Assembly (NCBI GenBank): GCA_015068305.1
Contig: SVKV01000011.1
Span: forward strand, 1 to 59,245
Length of the DNA stretch: 59,245 nucleotides
Direction of reading: 5' to 3'
Source of the DNA: Oscillospiraceae bacterium
GTDB lineage: Bacteria > Bacillota > Clostridia > Oscillospirales > Oscillospiraceae
Below are positions 51,643 through 59,245 of this stretch, one piece after another (the stretch's first letter is position 1; the number at the start of each line of letters is the position of its first letter). The notes under the pieces are model-generated. The model was not told the origin of the DNA. It ran no database searches and worked only from the letters and a program-made list of their open reading frames with translations. The translations under genes and the position numbers were made by a program.

Positions 51643-53766
51643 TTAGCCGTTCATTTCCTTCAGAGCGTCCTTGCGGGAGAAGTTTGCACGGCCCTTCTCG
51701 TCGAAGCCCATGAACTTGACCCAGGTCATGTCGCCCAGATTCAGAACGTCCTCAACCTTCTCAACGCGGCGGTTCTCCAGCTTGGAGATGTGAACCATGC
51801 CGTCGTGACCGGGAGCGATCTCAACGAAAGCGCCGATGGGCAGGATGCGGACAACCTTGCCGTAGTACAGCTTGCCCACTTCGGGAACGAAGCAGATGTC
51901 GTCGATGATCTTCTTGGCAGCGTAGGCAGCAGCGGAGTCCACAGCGGAGATGAACACGGAGCCATCGTCCTCGATGTCCACCTTGGCGCCGGTGTCAGCG
52001 CAGATCTTCTGGATGGTCTTGCCGCCGGAGCCGATGATCTCGCGGATCTTGTCCACGGGAACCTTCATGCTCAGCATCTTGGGTGCGTACTCAGAAACCT
52101 CTGCACGGGGCTCGGCAATGGCCTTCAGCATGACCTCTTCCAGAATGACCAGACGAGCCTTGCGGCAGCGCTCCAGAGCGTCAGCGATGATCTCCATGGT
52201 CAGACCCTTATTCTTCAGGTCCATCTGGATGGCGGTGATGCCCTCGGTGGTACCTGCAACCTTGAAGTCCATTTCGCCGTGGAAGTCCTCGACACCCTGG
52301 ATGTCGGTGAAGGTTCTCCACTCGCCGGTCTCCTGGTCGGAGATCAGACCGCAGGAAATACCTGCAACGGGGCGCTTGATGGGCACGCCGGCATCCATCA
52401 GAGCCAGAGTAGAGCCGCAGATGGAGCCCTGGGAGGTGGAGCCGTTGGAGGACAGGACCTCGGAAACCACGCGGATGGCGTAGGGGAACTCCTCAACGGA
52501 GGGGATCACAGGCAGCAGAGCCTTCTCAGCCAGAGCGCCGTGACCGATCTCCCGGCGGGAGGTGGAGCGGGCAGCTCTAGCTTCGCCGGTGGAGAAAGCG
52601 GGGAAGTTGTAGTGGTGGATATAGCGCTTGGTCTCTTCGGGGTAGATGGTGTCCAGCTTCTGAGCAGCGGACAGGGTGTTCAGAGTGCAGATGGACAGCA
52701 CCTGGGTCTGACCGCGGGAGAACAGGCCGGAGCCGTGAACTCTGGGCAGAACGCCGACTTCAGCGTCCAGGGGACGGATGTCGTCCATGCCGCGGCCGTC
52801 CACGCGCTTGCCCTGGAGCAGCCACTTCTTGACGACCTTCTTCTGCATCTTGTACAGGCACACTTCGATGTGGGTCTCGAACTCTTCCTCGCCGTACTTC
52901 TCCACGAACTGGTTCTTGAAGTCGATCCGGGCGGCAGTCAGACGCTCCTCCCGAACGTTCTTGTCGTCGGTGTCCAGAGCGTACTCGATCTGGCCCAGGC
53001 CGTAGTTGATCAAATCGTCCAGCAGGTCGTGGTTGACAGCGGCCTTCTCGAAGGTGAACTTGGGCTTGCCGATCTCAGCGACGATGCCGTTGATGAACTT
53101 GACGATCTCCATGTTGGTCTCGTGGGCCACACGGATGCACTCGTAGACGATTGCTTCGGGAGCCTCGTTGGCCTCGGTCTCAATCATGACCACCTTCTCG
53201 AAGGTGGAGGAGATGCACACGAAGCACTCGCAGGCCTCACGCTCGTCGGCGGAGGGGTTTACGATATACTGGCCGTTCAGGTAAGCCACGTTGGTGGTAG
53301 CCACGGGGCCGTTCCAGGGAACATCGGAAGAAGCGATGGCGATGGAAGCGCCCAGGGAAGCAACGATCTCAACGGGGTTGTCGTGATCGGTGGCCAGGAC
53401 GGTGCAGGTAACGACGGTGTCGTTGCGCAGCTCCTCGTCGAAGAGGGGACGCATGGGACGGTCGATGATGCGGCTGTTCAGAATGCCCCGCTCGCTGGGC
53501 TTGCCTTCCCGGCGGTTGAAGGAGCCGGGGATCCGGCCGACGGAGTACATTCTCTCTTCAAACTCGATGGTCAGAGGGAAATAGTCGATACCGGCCTTGG
53601 GGATGGGGTTGCAGGTGCAGGTGACCAGAACCACGGTGTCGCCGTAGCGGCAGATGCACTCGGCGTTGGCCAGTTCCGCAACCTTACCGGTCTCCACGGT
53701 AAAGGCACGGCCGCCGATTTCCATCTCATAAACATGATGGTTGGGATACTGCTTACGAGTAATCAT
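51643..53766 (-). CDS. pnp: Polyribonucleotide nucleotidyltransferase (PNPase)
   Basis: A 707-aa phosphorolytic 3'-5' exoribonuclease, part of the RNA-degrading machinery. Two RNase PH-like domains (about 5-220 and 310-540; KRVDGRGMDDIRPL, GSGLFSRGQTQVL, STSRREIGHGALAEKAL), a helical linker, a KH domain (EIIGSGGKTIQKICADTGAKV) and a C-terminal S1 domain (GAFVEIAPGHDGMVHISKL). ATG 53766 follows GGAGG; the open frame extends 16 codons into the leader hairpin. Next upstream is rpsO, the usual partner. Confidence 0.97.
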   Translation of the reverse strand: MITRKQYPNHHVYEMEIGGRAFTVETGKVAELANAECICRYGDTVVLVTCTCNPIPKAGIDYFPLTIEFEERMYSVGRIPGSFNRREGKPSERGILNSRIIDRPMRPLFDEELRNDTVVTCTVLATDHDNPVEIVASLGASIAIASSDVPWNGPVATTNVAYLNGQYIVNPSADEREACECFVCISSTFEKVVMIETEANEAPEAIVYECIRVAHETNMEIVKFINGIVAEIGKPKFTFEKAAVNHDLLDDLINYGLGQIEYALDTDDKNVREERLTAARIDFKNQFVEKYGEEEFETHIEVCLYKMQKKVVKKWLLQGKRVDGRGMDDIRPLDAEVGVLPRVHGSGLFSRGQTQVLSICTLNTLSAAQKLDTIYPEETKRYIHHYNFPAFSTGEARAARSTSRREIGHGALAEKALLPVIPSVEEFPYAIRVVSEVLSSNGSTSQGSICGSTLALMDAGVPIKRPVAGISCGLISDQETGEWRTFTDIQGVEDFHGEMDFKVAGTTEGITAIQMDLKNKGLTMEIIADALERCRKARLVILEEVMLKAIAEPRAEVSEYAPKMLSMKVPVDKIREIIGSGGKTIQKICADTGAKVDIEDDGSVFISAVDSAAAYAAKKIIDDICFVPEVGKLYYGKVVRILPIGAFVEIAPGHDGMVHISKLENRRVEKVEDVLNLGDMTWVKFMGFDEKGRANFSRKDALKEMNG

Positions 53767-53798
53767 TGGTATAAACCTCCTGTGAAATTTTGTTTTGT

Positions 53799-53867
53799 TC
53801 GGGAGGTTTAGCACTTGGTTCAGCTGCCGAAACTCAGCGGCTCAACCAACTGCTAAGCATCTCCCGA
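53799..53867 (-). promoter_or_regulatory. Long hairpin in the pnp leader
   Basis: TCGGGAG (53799-53805) pairs with CTCCCGA (53861-53867), GTTTAGCA-side bases with TGCTAAG, TTGGTT (53815-53820) with AACCAA (53844-53849), and AGCTGC with GCGGCT (G-U included), closing a 9-nt loop. About 27 pairs in all, starting 33 nt before the ATG. In E. coli a similar pnp leader stem is cut by RNase III and used for autocontrol; that role here is inference. Confidence 0.65.
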
Positions 53868-53876
53868 TGGTTTGTG

Positions 53877-53994
53877 AAATGCAGAATGCAAAATTCAAAA
53901 TGCAAAATTGAGGTATCCGCTCCGCGGATGAATGGAAATCATGCCCCCAGGGCATACCATAATTCTGCATTCTACATTCTGCATTTTGCATTAA
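53877..53994. repeat. R4 AATGCAGAATG palindromic repeat
   Basis: AATGCAGAATGCAAAATTC and AAAATGCAAAATTG units face CATTCTACATTCTGCATTTT. Central hairpins TCCGCTCCGCGGA and ATGCCCCCAGGGCAT. It separates the pnp leader from rpsO. Confidence 0.85.
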
Positions 53995-54022
53995 GAAAGG
54001 GCGATGTTTCCATCGCCCTTTC
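53995..54022 (-). terminator. Terminator of rpsO
   Basis: GAAAGGGCGATG and CATCGCCCTTTC pair perfectly over 12 bp around TTTC. The following T run is short, so some read-through toward pnp is possible. Confidence 0.75.
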
Positions 54023-54029
54023 GAGTTTC

Positions 54030-54296
54030 TTACTTACGGATACCCAGCTTGGCGATCAGAGCACGGTAACGGTTGATGTCCTTGTGTGCCAGATAGTCCA
54101 GCATCTTGCGGCGCTTACCAACCATCATCAGCAGGCCACGACGGGAGTGGTTGTCGTGCTTGTGGGTGCGCAGGTGATCGGTCAGCTCGTTGATGCGGGC
54201 GGTCAGGATGGCAACCTGAACCTCGGGGGAACCGGTATCGCCTTCGTGAGTTGCGTTCTCCAGGATAACCTGGGTCTTCTTTTCCTTCTGGATCAT
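54030..54296 (-). CDS. rpsO: 30S ribosomal protein S15
   Basis: An 88-aa primary 16S rRNA-binding protein of the small-subunit platform. The whole family sequence is recognisable: [52 protein letters not shown] and [12 protein letters not shown]. Upstream of pnp, as in most bacteria, but with its own promoter and terminator. ATG 54296 follows AAAAGGTGG. Confidence 0.98.
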   Translation of the reverse strand: MIQKEKKTQVILENATHEGDTGSPEVQVAILTARINELTDHLRTHKHDNHSRRGLLMMVGKRRKMLDYLAHKDINRYRALIAKLGIRK

Positions 54297-54425
54297 GGGA
54301 AATTTCCACCTTTTCTAAAAATTTACCTCGAAGCCAAGTAGTGGGCGGGTGGTGTACTGAAAATACAGCTTTCTCCCAGAACTGAGCAACGGGCATAGTA
54401 ATTGCGTCCGGTCTTTAGACCAGCC
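54297..54425 (-). promoter_or_regulatory. Leader of rpsO
   Basis: About 125 nt of leader between the predicted start and the ATG. GGTCTAAAGACC near its 5' end makes a small hairpin, and GGGAGAAAGCTG / CAGTACACC lie further down. S15 represses its own mRNA through leader structures in several bacteria; I could not match this leader to a known motif. Confidence 0.4.
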
Positions 54426-54430
54426 TGAAC

Positions 54431-54459
54431 ATCATACCATGAGTTTACCCAAATGTAAA
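54431..54459 (-). promoter_or_regulatory. Promoter of rpsO
   Basis: Minus strand: -35 TTTACA (54459-54454), 17-bp spacer, -10 TATGAT (54436-54431). Confidence 0.75.
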
Positions 54460-54492
54460 GGATAATTTTCGAAATTCTGAGAACTTTTTTTG

Positions 54493-54524
54493 AAAAAATT
54501 CCTCCGGACTTTCATCCGGAGGAA
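54493..54524 (-). terminator. Terminator of hemW
   Basis: TTCCTCCGGA and TCCGGAGGAA pair around CTTTCA; on the minus strand six T follow. It lies 5 nt after the stop codon. Confidence 0.92.
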
Positions 54525-54528
54525 ACAA

Positions 54529-55728
54529 TCAAATACTGAATCGATTCATCTGCTCGGTGCCGTCCTGAATGAGCAGCAGGTCAGAAATGATGGAGTTGGA
54601 AATCAGGAAACCCTTGGGTGTCAATCTCCAGCGGCCGTCATCGCCACGGGCCGCGTGGCCGAAGGTGCGGCACTTTTCCAGCGCTTCTTCGATGGGACCG
54701 AAGGGCAGCAGGTACTGGCGCTCGTACTCTTCCCTGATGATGCCGGCAGAGGTACGCAGACGCATCATCAGGTACTCCCCTGCCCGCTCGCGCAGCGGAA
54801 TATCTTCCACATCCTGCAGCACTTCACCGCCGTTTTTGATGCCGTCGATGTAACCCTGCAGGTCACGGATGATGGTGAAGCGGCGGCCGGCAAAGTCGGA
54901 GCTGGCATTGGGACCGAAGCCCAGATATTCGCCGCCGGTCCAGTACTTCATGTTATGGCGGGAGTAAAGGCCCTTGCGGGCAAAGTTGGAGATTTCATAC
55001 TGGCGGAAGCTCTTGGCGCGCAAAATTTCCGTGGCAGCCAGATACATATCGGCCTGCAGGTCGTCATCGGGCAGGTTCAGGAAATCCTTGTAGTCGTACA
55101 TGGGGGTTCCCTCTTCCAGCTTCAGGCCGTAGCAGCTGATATGCTCGGGGTTCAATGCCAGCACACGCTCCAGGGTGTCCTTCCAGCCGTTGAGGGTCTG
55201 GTTGGGAAGACCGTACATCAAATCCACGGACAGGTTCTTGAAGCCTGCCTTGCGGATGCGCTGGACTGCGGAAACAGCCTGTGCATAATCATGGGGACGG
55301 CCGATTTTTTTCAGAATCTCATCGTCATCGCACTGGATGCCGAGGCTGACGCGGTTGAAGCCCTCAGCACGCATGCGGTTCAGAAATTTATCGGAAACAG
55401 AATCGGGGTTGGCTTCAAAGGTGATTTCCGCAGCGGAGTCCACGTCGAAATTGCGGCGGATGGCGGTCATGATGGTTGCCATACCGTCGGCACCGAAGAA
55501 GCTGGGAGTGCCGCCGCCGAAGTAGATGGTATCCACCTTGTAACCGGGGGCCAGCTGGCCGGACTCCTTGATGTGGGTGCAGACGGCCCGCAGGTAATCG
55601 TCCATCAGCTTGTCGTCCTTGTTGGTCAGGGAGTAAAAGTCACAGTACTGGCACTTGCTGCGGCAGAAGGGCACATGGATATAAATGCCGAGGGGTGTTT
55701 TATTTTTCTTTGTTGTCAAAAAGGGCAT
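54529..55728 (-). CDS. hemW: Radical SAM family heme chaperone HemW
   Basis: A 399-aa radical-SAM protein of the HemN/HemW group. LGIYIHVPFCRSKCQYCDFYS carries CxxxCxxC (Cys22, 26, 29; quoted motif split by family convention before CDF). TIYFGGGTPS and GLPNQT follow, and a C-terminal HemN domain. The CxxxCxxC is not followed by the extra Cys of true HemN oxidases, so the heme-chaperone assignment is preferred to coproporphyrinogen oxidase. Downstream of lepA, the usual neighbour in Bacillota. ATG 55728. Confidence 0.93.
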   Translation of the reverse strand: MPFLTTKKNKTPLGIYIHVPFCRSKCQYCDFYSLTNKDDKLMDDYLRAVCTHIKESGQLAPGYKVDTIYFGGGTPSFFGADGMATIMTAIRRNFDVDSAAEITFEANPDSVSDKFLNRMRAEGFNRVSLGIQCDDDEILKKIGRPHDYAQAVSAVQRIRKAGFKNLSVDLMYGLPNQTLNGWKDTLERVLALNPEHISCYGLKLEEGTPMYDYKDFLNLPDDDLQADMYLAATEILRAKSFRQYEISNFARKGLYSRHNMKYWTGGEYLGFGPNASSDFAGRRFTIIRDLQGYIDGIKNGGEVLQDVEDIPLRERAGEYLMMRLRTSAGIIREEYERQYLLPFGPIEEALEKCRTFGHAARGDDGRWRLTPKGFLISNSIISDLLLIQDGTEQMNRFSI

Positions 55729-55744
55729 GGGATAGCCTCCAAAG

Positions 55745-55855
55745 TCATGTCATTGCGAGGAAGCCCGAAGGGCTGACGTGGCAACCCCCATCACTTGTTT
55801 TGAAATCTTAGGGGATTGCCACGCCAGTCTGCTGACTGGCTCGCAATGACGTGTT
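55745..55855. repeat. R5 repeat between lepA and hemW
   Basis: GTCATTGCGAGGAAGCCCG...GACGTGGCAACCCC and GGGGATTGCCACGCC...GCTCGCAATGACG, two inverted R5 blocks around a short AT-rich middle. It ends just before the lepA stop codon (about 5 nt). Confidence 0.85.
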
Positions 55856-55860
55856 CTATC

Positions 55861-57669
55861 TTAATCTTCGTCCAGTTTCAGGACGGCCATAAAGGCCTCG
55901 GAAGGAACGGAAACCGTACCGAAGGTACGCATTCTCTTCTTGCCTTCCTTCTGCTTTTCCAGCAGCTTCTTCTTACGGGTGATGTCGCCGCCGTAGCACT
56001 TGGCCAGCACGTCCTTGCGCACAGCCTTGATGGTCTCACGGGCGATGATCTTGCCGCCGATGGCTGCCTGCACGGGGATTTCAAACTGGGCGCGGGGGAT
56101 ATTTTCCTTCAGCTTTTCGCAGATCTTACGGGCTCTGGGGTAGGCATTTTCCGCAAAGAGGATGAAACTCAGCGCGTCCACCACATCGCCGTTAAGCAGG
56201 ATATCCAGCTTCACAAGCTTACTGGGCCGGTAGCCGATCAGTTCGTAGTCCAGGGAGCCGTAGCCGCGGGTGCGGGACTTCAGGGCATCGAAGAAATCGT
56301 AAATGATCTCGTTCAGGGGCATGTCGTAGTGCAGCTCCACGCGGGTGGCATCCAGATATACCATATCCTTGAATTCGCCGCGGCGGGAGGTGGCCAGGTC
56401 CATGATATTACCCACATATTCCTGGGGCGCCATCAGGTTGACCTTGACGTAAGGCTCTTCCGCCAGGGTAATTTCCATGGGATCGGGGTAATCCAGAGGA
56501 TTGTCCACCATCAGCACCGTGCCGTCATTCTTGGTGATGCGGTAAACGACGTTGGGGGCGGTGGTGATCAGATCCAGATTGTATTCGCGCTCTAAGCGTT
56601 CCTGAATGATCTCCATATGCAGAAGACCCAGGAAGCCGCAGCGGAAGCCGAAGCCCAGGGCGATGGAGCTTTCGGGCTCGTAGACAAAGGATGCGTCGTT
56701 CAGCTTCAGCTTTTCCAAAGCGTCGCGCATGTCCTGATATTTTGCGCCGTCAGCGGGGTAAACACCAGAGTAAACCATGGGCTGAACGGGGCGGTAGCCG
56801 GGCAGAGGCTCCTTGGCGGGATTATCGATACCGGTGATGGTATCGCCCACCTGGGTGTCGGCCACGGTCTTGATGGAAGCGGTGATGTAGCCGACCTCGC
56901 CGGCACCGAGGGCATCCACAGGAATCAGACCCTTGGGGTTCATGATGCCAACTTCCACCACCTTGTAGGTAGCGCCGGTGGCCATCATCTTAATGTCCAT
57001 ACCGGGACGGACGGTACCCTGCTTGATGCGGGTGTAGACGATAACGCCGCGGTAGCTGTCATACTGGCTGTCGAAGATCAGGGCCTGCAAGGGTGCTTCC
57101 CGGTTGCCGGTGGGGGCGGGAATGCCCTGCACGATCATTTCCAGCACGGAGCGGATATTGATGCCGTTCTTGGCGGAGATTTCAGGTGCATCTTCCGCGG
57201 GAATGCAGATAATGTCCTCAATTTCAGCCTTCACCTCCGCGGGTCTTGCAGAAGGCAGGTCGATCTTGTTGATGACCGGCAGCACTTCCAGACCGGCATC
57301 GGTGGCCAGGAAGGTATTGGCCAGAGTCTGGGCCTCCACACCCTGAGAGGCATCGACCACCAGCACCGCGCCTTCGCAGGCGGCGAGGGAGCGGGAAACT
57401 TCGTAATTGAAGTCCACGTGGCCGGGGGTGTCGATCAGGTTCAGGGCATAGGTTTCGCCGTCGTCGGCGGTGTAATTCAAGGTAGCGGCGGTGGCTTTGA
57501 TGGTGATGCCACGTTCCCGCTCCAGGTCCATGGAGTCGAGAATCTGGGATTCCATCTCGCGCTTTTCCACAGCCTTGCATTCTTCCAGCAGACGGTCTGC
57601 CAGCGTGGATTTGCCGTGGTCAATGTGGGCAATGATGGAAAAATTTCGGATTTTGGAAAGTTCGGTCAT
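55861..57669 (-). CDS. lepA: Elongation factor 4 (LepA)
   Basis: A 602-aa translational GTPase acting on ribosomes during initiation and elongation stress. G1 [17 protein letters not shown]2 [10 protein letters not shown]3 [14 protein letters not shown]4 NKIDLPSA; then EF-G-like domains and the LepA-specific C-terminus ([31 protein letters not shown]). ATG 57669. Divergent from rpoD, and hemW follows on the same strand. Confidence 0.97.
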   Translation of the reverse strand: MTELSKIRNFSIIAHIDHGKSTLADRLLEECKAVEKREMESQILDSMDLERERGITIKATAATLNYTADDGETYALNLIDTPGHVDFNYEVSRSLAACEGAVLVVDASQGVEAQTLANTFLATDAGLEVLPVINKIDLPSARPAEVKAEIEDIICIPAEDAPEISAKNGINIRSVLEMIVQGIPAPTGNREAPLQALIFDSQYDSYRGVIVYTRIKQGTVRPGMDIKMMATGATYKVVEVGIMNPKGLIPVDALGAGEVGYITASIKTVADTQVGDTITGIDNPAKEPLPGYRPVQPMVYSGVYPADGAKYQDMRDALEKLKLNDASFVYEPESSIALGFGFRCGFLGLLHMEIIQERLEREYNLDLITTAPNVVYRITKNDGTVLMVDNPLDYPDPMEITLAEEPYVKVNLMAPQEYVGNIMDLATSRRGEFKDMVYLDATRVELHYDMPLNEIIYDFFDALKSRTRGYGSLDYELIGYRPSKLVKLDILLNGDVVDALSFILFAENAYPRARKICEKLKENIPRAQFEIPVQAAIGGKIIARETIKAVRKDVLAKCYGGDITRKKKLLEKQKEGKKRMRTFGTVSVPSEAFMAVLKLDED

Positions 57670-57723
57670 ATTGGTTACACCTCATAAAAGGGATCCATAG
57701 GCGATACTATGTCATTTTCACAC

Positions 57724-57752
57724 ATTATATCTAAAACTATCCAAAAAGTAAA
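57724..57752 (-). promoter_or_regulatory. Promoter of lepA
   Basis: Minus strand: -35 TTTACT (57752-57747), 17-bp spacer, -10 TATAAT (57729-57724). Confidence 0.75.
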
Positions 57753-57846
57753 CCGTATGTTTTCATAAAAATGCGGGAAAACTGCCATTAGAAATTAAAA
57801 ATTAAGCCGAAATCTGGGAAAAATGAAAAAATACAAGGAAAAACCC

Positions 57847-57875
57847 TTGTCAAAAAATAATTTTCGGGGTATAGT
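57847..57875 (+). promoter_or_regulatory. Promoter of rpoD
   Basis: -35 TTGTCA (57847-57852), 17-bp spacer, -10 TATAGT (57870-57875), 53 nt before the ATG. Confidence 0.75.
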
Positions 57876-57928
57876 TTAACAGCATGAGAAAATAAGCGTT
57901 TTGCGCCAAAAATAAAGAGGGGAATTAC

Positions 57929-59080
57929 ATGAGTACTGCAAAGAAAAATGCCAAGCCCACCAACGAGGAACTGCAGGCTGCGCTGCAGGGCCTGATCGCA
58001 CAGGGAAAGAAGGACGGTATGATCCGTGCCGCCGATCTGAATGCCCATCTGGAAAAGATGGACATGACCCCTGAGAAGATCGAGGCGATTTACGACAGCA
58101 TCGAAGCCATGAATATCCAGATCGTTACCGCAGAGCTGGAACTGGATCTGGGCGACGATCTGGACCTCGGCGACGGTATGGACGGCGATATCGATCTGGT
58201 AGATCTGGATGAAGAGGATCTGGTGGATCCTGTGGATCTGGCTGCTGAATACAGCCTGGACGATCCCGTTCGTATGTATCTGAAGGAAATCGGTCAGGTA
58301 AAGCTGCTGAGCGCCGACGAGGAAGTGGAACTGGCCAAGCGCGTGTCCGAAGGTGATCAGGAAGCGAAGAACAAGCTGACGGAAGCAAACCTGCGTCTGG
58401 TTGTCTCCATTGCAAAGAAGTATTCCGGCCGCGGCCTGCATATTCTGGACCTGATTCAGGAGGGCAACACCGGCCTGATCCGCGCAGTCGACAAGTTCGA
58501 CTGGACAAAGGGAAACAAGTTCTCTACATATGCCACCTGGTGGATCCGGCAGGCCATTACCCGCGCCATTGCCGATCAGGCACGAACCATTCGTGTGCCG
58601 GTGCATATGGTCGAGGTCATTAACAAGGCCACCCGCTGCAACCGCAAGCTGGTGCAGGAGCTGGGCCGTGAACCTACCGTGGAGGAAATCGCCAAGGAGC
58701 TGGGTCTGCCTGTGGAGAAAATCATCGAGGCAAACCGCACCGCTGCCGATACCCTGTCCCTGGATACCCCCGTGGGCGATGAAGAGGATACCTCCATCGG
58801 CTCCTTCGTCGAGGACGAGCGCACCCCCGGTCCCGCTGACGCAACCTCCAATGCGCTGCTGGCCGAGGCACTGAAAGAGATCCTCGATACCCTGACCGAG
58901 CGTGAGGCGGATGTTCTGAAGATGCGCTTCGGTATGTACGACGGCCGTACCCATACTCTGGAAGAGGTGGGCCAGATCTTTGGCGTTACCCGTGAGCGTA
59001 TCCGCCAGATCGAAAACAAGGCCATCCGTAAGCTGCGCCATCCCAGCCGCGCCAAGAAGATTCGCGATTTCTACTGCTAA
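57929..59080 (+). CDS. rpoD: Primary RNA polymerase sigma factor (RpoD/SigA)
   Basis: A 383-aa housekeeping sigma factor. A region-1.1-like N-terminus leads to a strongly acidic Asp/Leu/Gly stretch (about 70-102), then region 1.2 ([17 protein letters not shown]), region 2 ([34 protein letters not shown]), region 3 ([14 protein letters not shown]) and region 4 with the -35-binding helix ([20 protein letters not shown]). The length is typical of Gram-positive SigA. It is not next to dnaG here, whereas dnaG-rpoD is common. ATG 57929 follows GAGGGG. Many promoters in the window fit its consensus. Confidence 0.97.
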   Translation: MSTAKKNAKPTNEELQAALQGLIAQGKKDGMIRAADLNAHLEKMDMTPEKIEAIYDSIEAMNIQIVTAELELDLGDDLDLGDGMDGDIDLVDLDEEDLVDPVDLAAEYSLDDPVRMYLKEIGQVKLLSADEEVELAKRVSEGDQEAKNKLTEANLRLVVSIAKKYSGRGLHILDLIQEGNTGLIRAVDKFDWTKGNKFSTYATWWIRQAITRAIADQARTIRVPVHMVEVINKATRCNRKLVQELGREPTVEEIAKELGLPVEKIIEANRTAADTLSLDTPVGDEEDTSIGSFVEDERTPGPADATSNALLAEALKEILDTLTEREADVLKMRFGMYDGRTHTLEEVGQIFGVTRERIRQIENKAIRKLRHPSRAKKIRDFYC

Positions 59081-59091
59081 GAAAACAGGTC

Positions 59092-59125
59092 GAGCCTGCT
59101 GCACACCGCAGCAGGCTCATTTTTT
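59092..59125 (+). terminator. Terminator of rpoD
   Basis: GAGCCTGCTGC and GCAGCAGGCTC pair perfectly around ACACC, followed by A and six T. Confidence 0.93.
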
Positions 59126-59135
59126 GTGTGATGTT

Positions 59136-59245
59136 CAAATTGATGTTTATCGGGCTCTTGGCTCTCCCTATGGGAGAGCTGGCAAAAATCTATGATTTTT
59201 GACTGAGAGGGGAAAGAAAACCCTCTCCGGCTTCGCAAAGCTCAG
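59136..59245 (+). repeat. R3 repeat, copy 3 (cut by the window end)
   Basis: Left end CAAATTGATGTTTATCGGG (59136-59154), then the GGCTCTCCCTATGGGAGAGC hairpin, AAAATCTATGATTTT, CTGAGAGGGG and CCCTCTCCGGCTTCGC. A divergent R3-like cargo with the same end motif. Confidence 0.7.

Overview
The window looks like chromosomal DNA of a gut-type Clostridia (Bacillota; I would guess Oscillospirales/Ruminococcaceae). The genes are GC-rich and Gram-positive in kind: PdaA-type deacetylase, YitT, RemB, PNPase next to S15, a SigA-type sigma factor. The origin block runs dnaA-dnaN-yaaA-recF-gyrB-gyrA. The genus is inference. I recognise 44 protein genes, one probable stand-alone structured RNA, a likely oriC, about 16 promoters and 15 terminators. 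There are no tRNA or rRNA genes, no CRISPR array and no intact transposase.

Layout. (1) 1-8.4 kb is an alpha-glucan locus: a maltodextrin-type binding lipoprotein (cut by the window edge), MalQ, a GH13 alpha-glucosidase and a bacterial debranching enzyme, all on the minus strand, with a divergent LacI-family regulator. A GAAACGT motif recurs in the SBP and debranching-enzyme promoters. (2) 8.4-21 kb holds a MocR regulator between inverted repeats, thiamine pyrophosphokinase, a DagK-like lipid kinase, an RNA methyltransferase, QueH, MtaB, a probable ncRNA, CapA, TypA and Pta. (3) 21-39 kb holds a two-component pair with an unusual kinase, a degenerate ADP-ribosylglycohydrolase, BioY, a PdaA-like deacetylase, an aldose epimerase, UppP, a GIY-YIG gene, a second response regulator and kinase split by an opposite-strand gene, an HtrA protease, an acyl-ACP thioesterase and AzlCD. 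(4) 38.8-48.4 kb is the replication block on the minus strand (remB, rnhA, gyrA, gyrB, recF, yaaA, dnaN, dnaA), with the best oriC candidate between dnaN and dnaA. (5) 48.6-59.2 kb holds YitT, IMP dehydrogenase, PNPase, S15, HemW, LepA and RpoD.

The most striking content is between the genes. Nearly every larger gap carries a palindromic repeat. At least seven cargo types occur (R1-R7 here), and many copies of different types are bounded by the same short terminal inverted repeat, close to CAAATTACAGTTTATCG. They often begin within a few bases of a stop codon. R1 (four copies, about 310-370 nt) is a symmetrical multi-hairpin element. Its stems differ between copies but stay paired, and two hairpin loops are complementary to each other. 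This modular repeat system is my main candidate for something undescribed. All calls rest on reading the sequence by eye; no database search or folding program was run.
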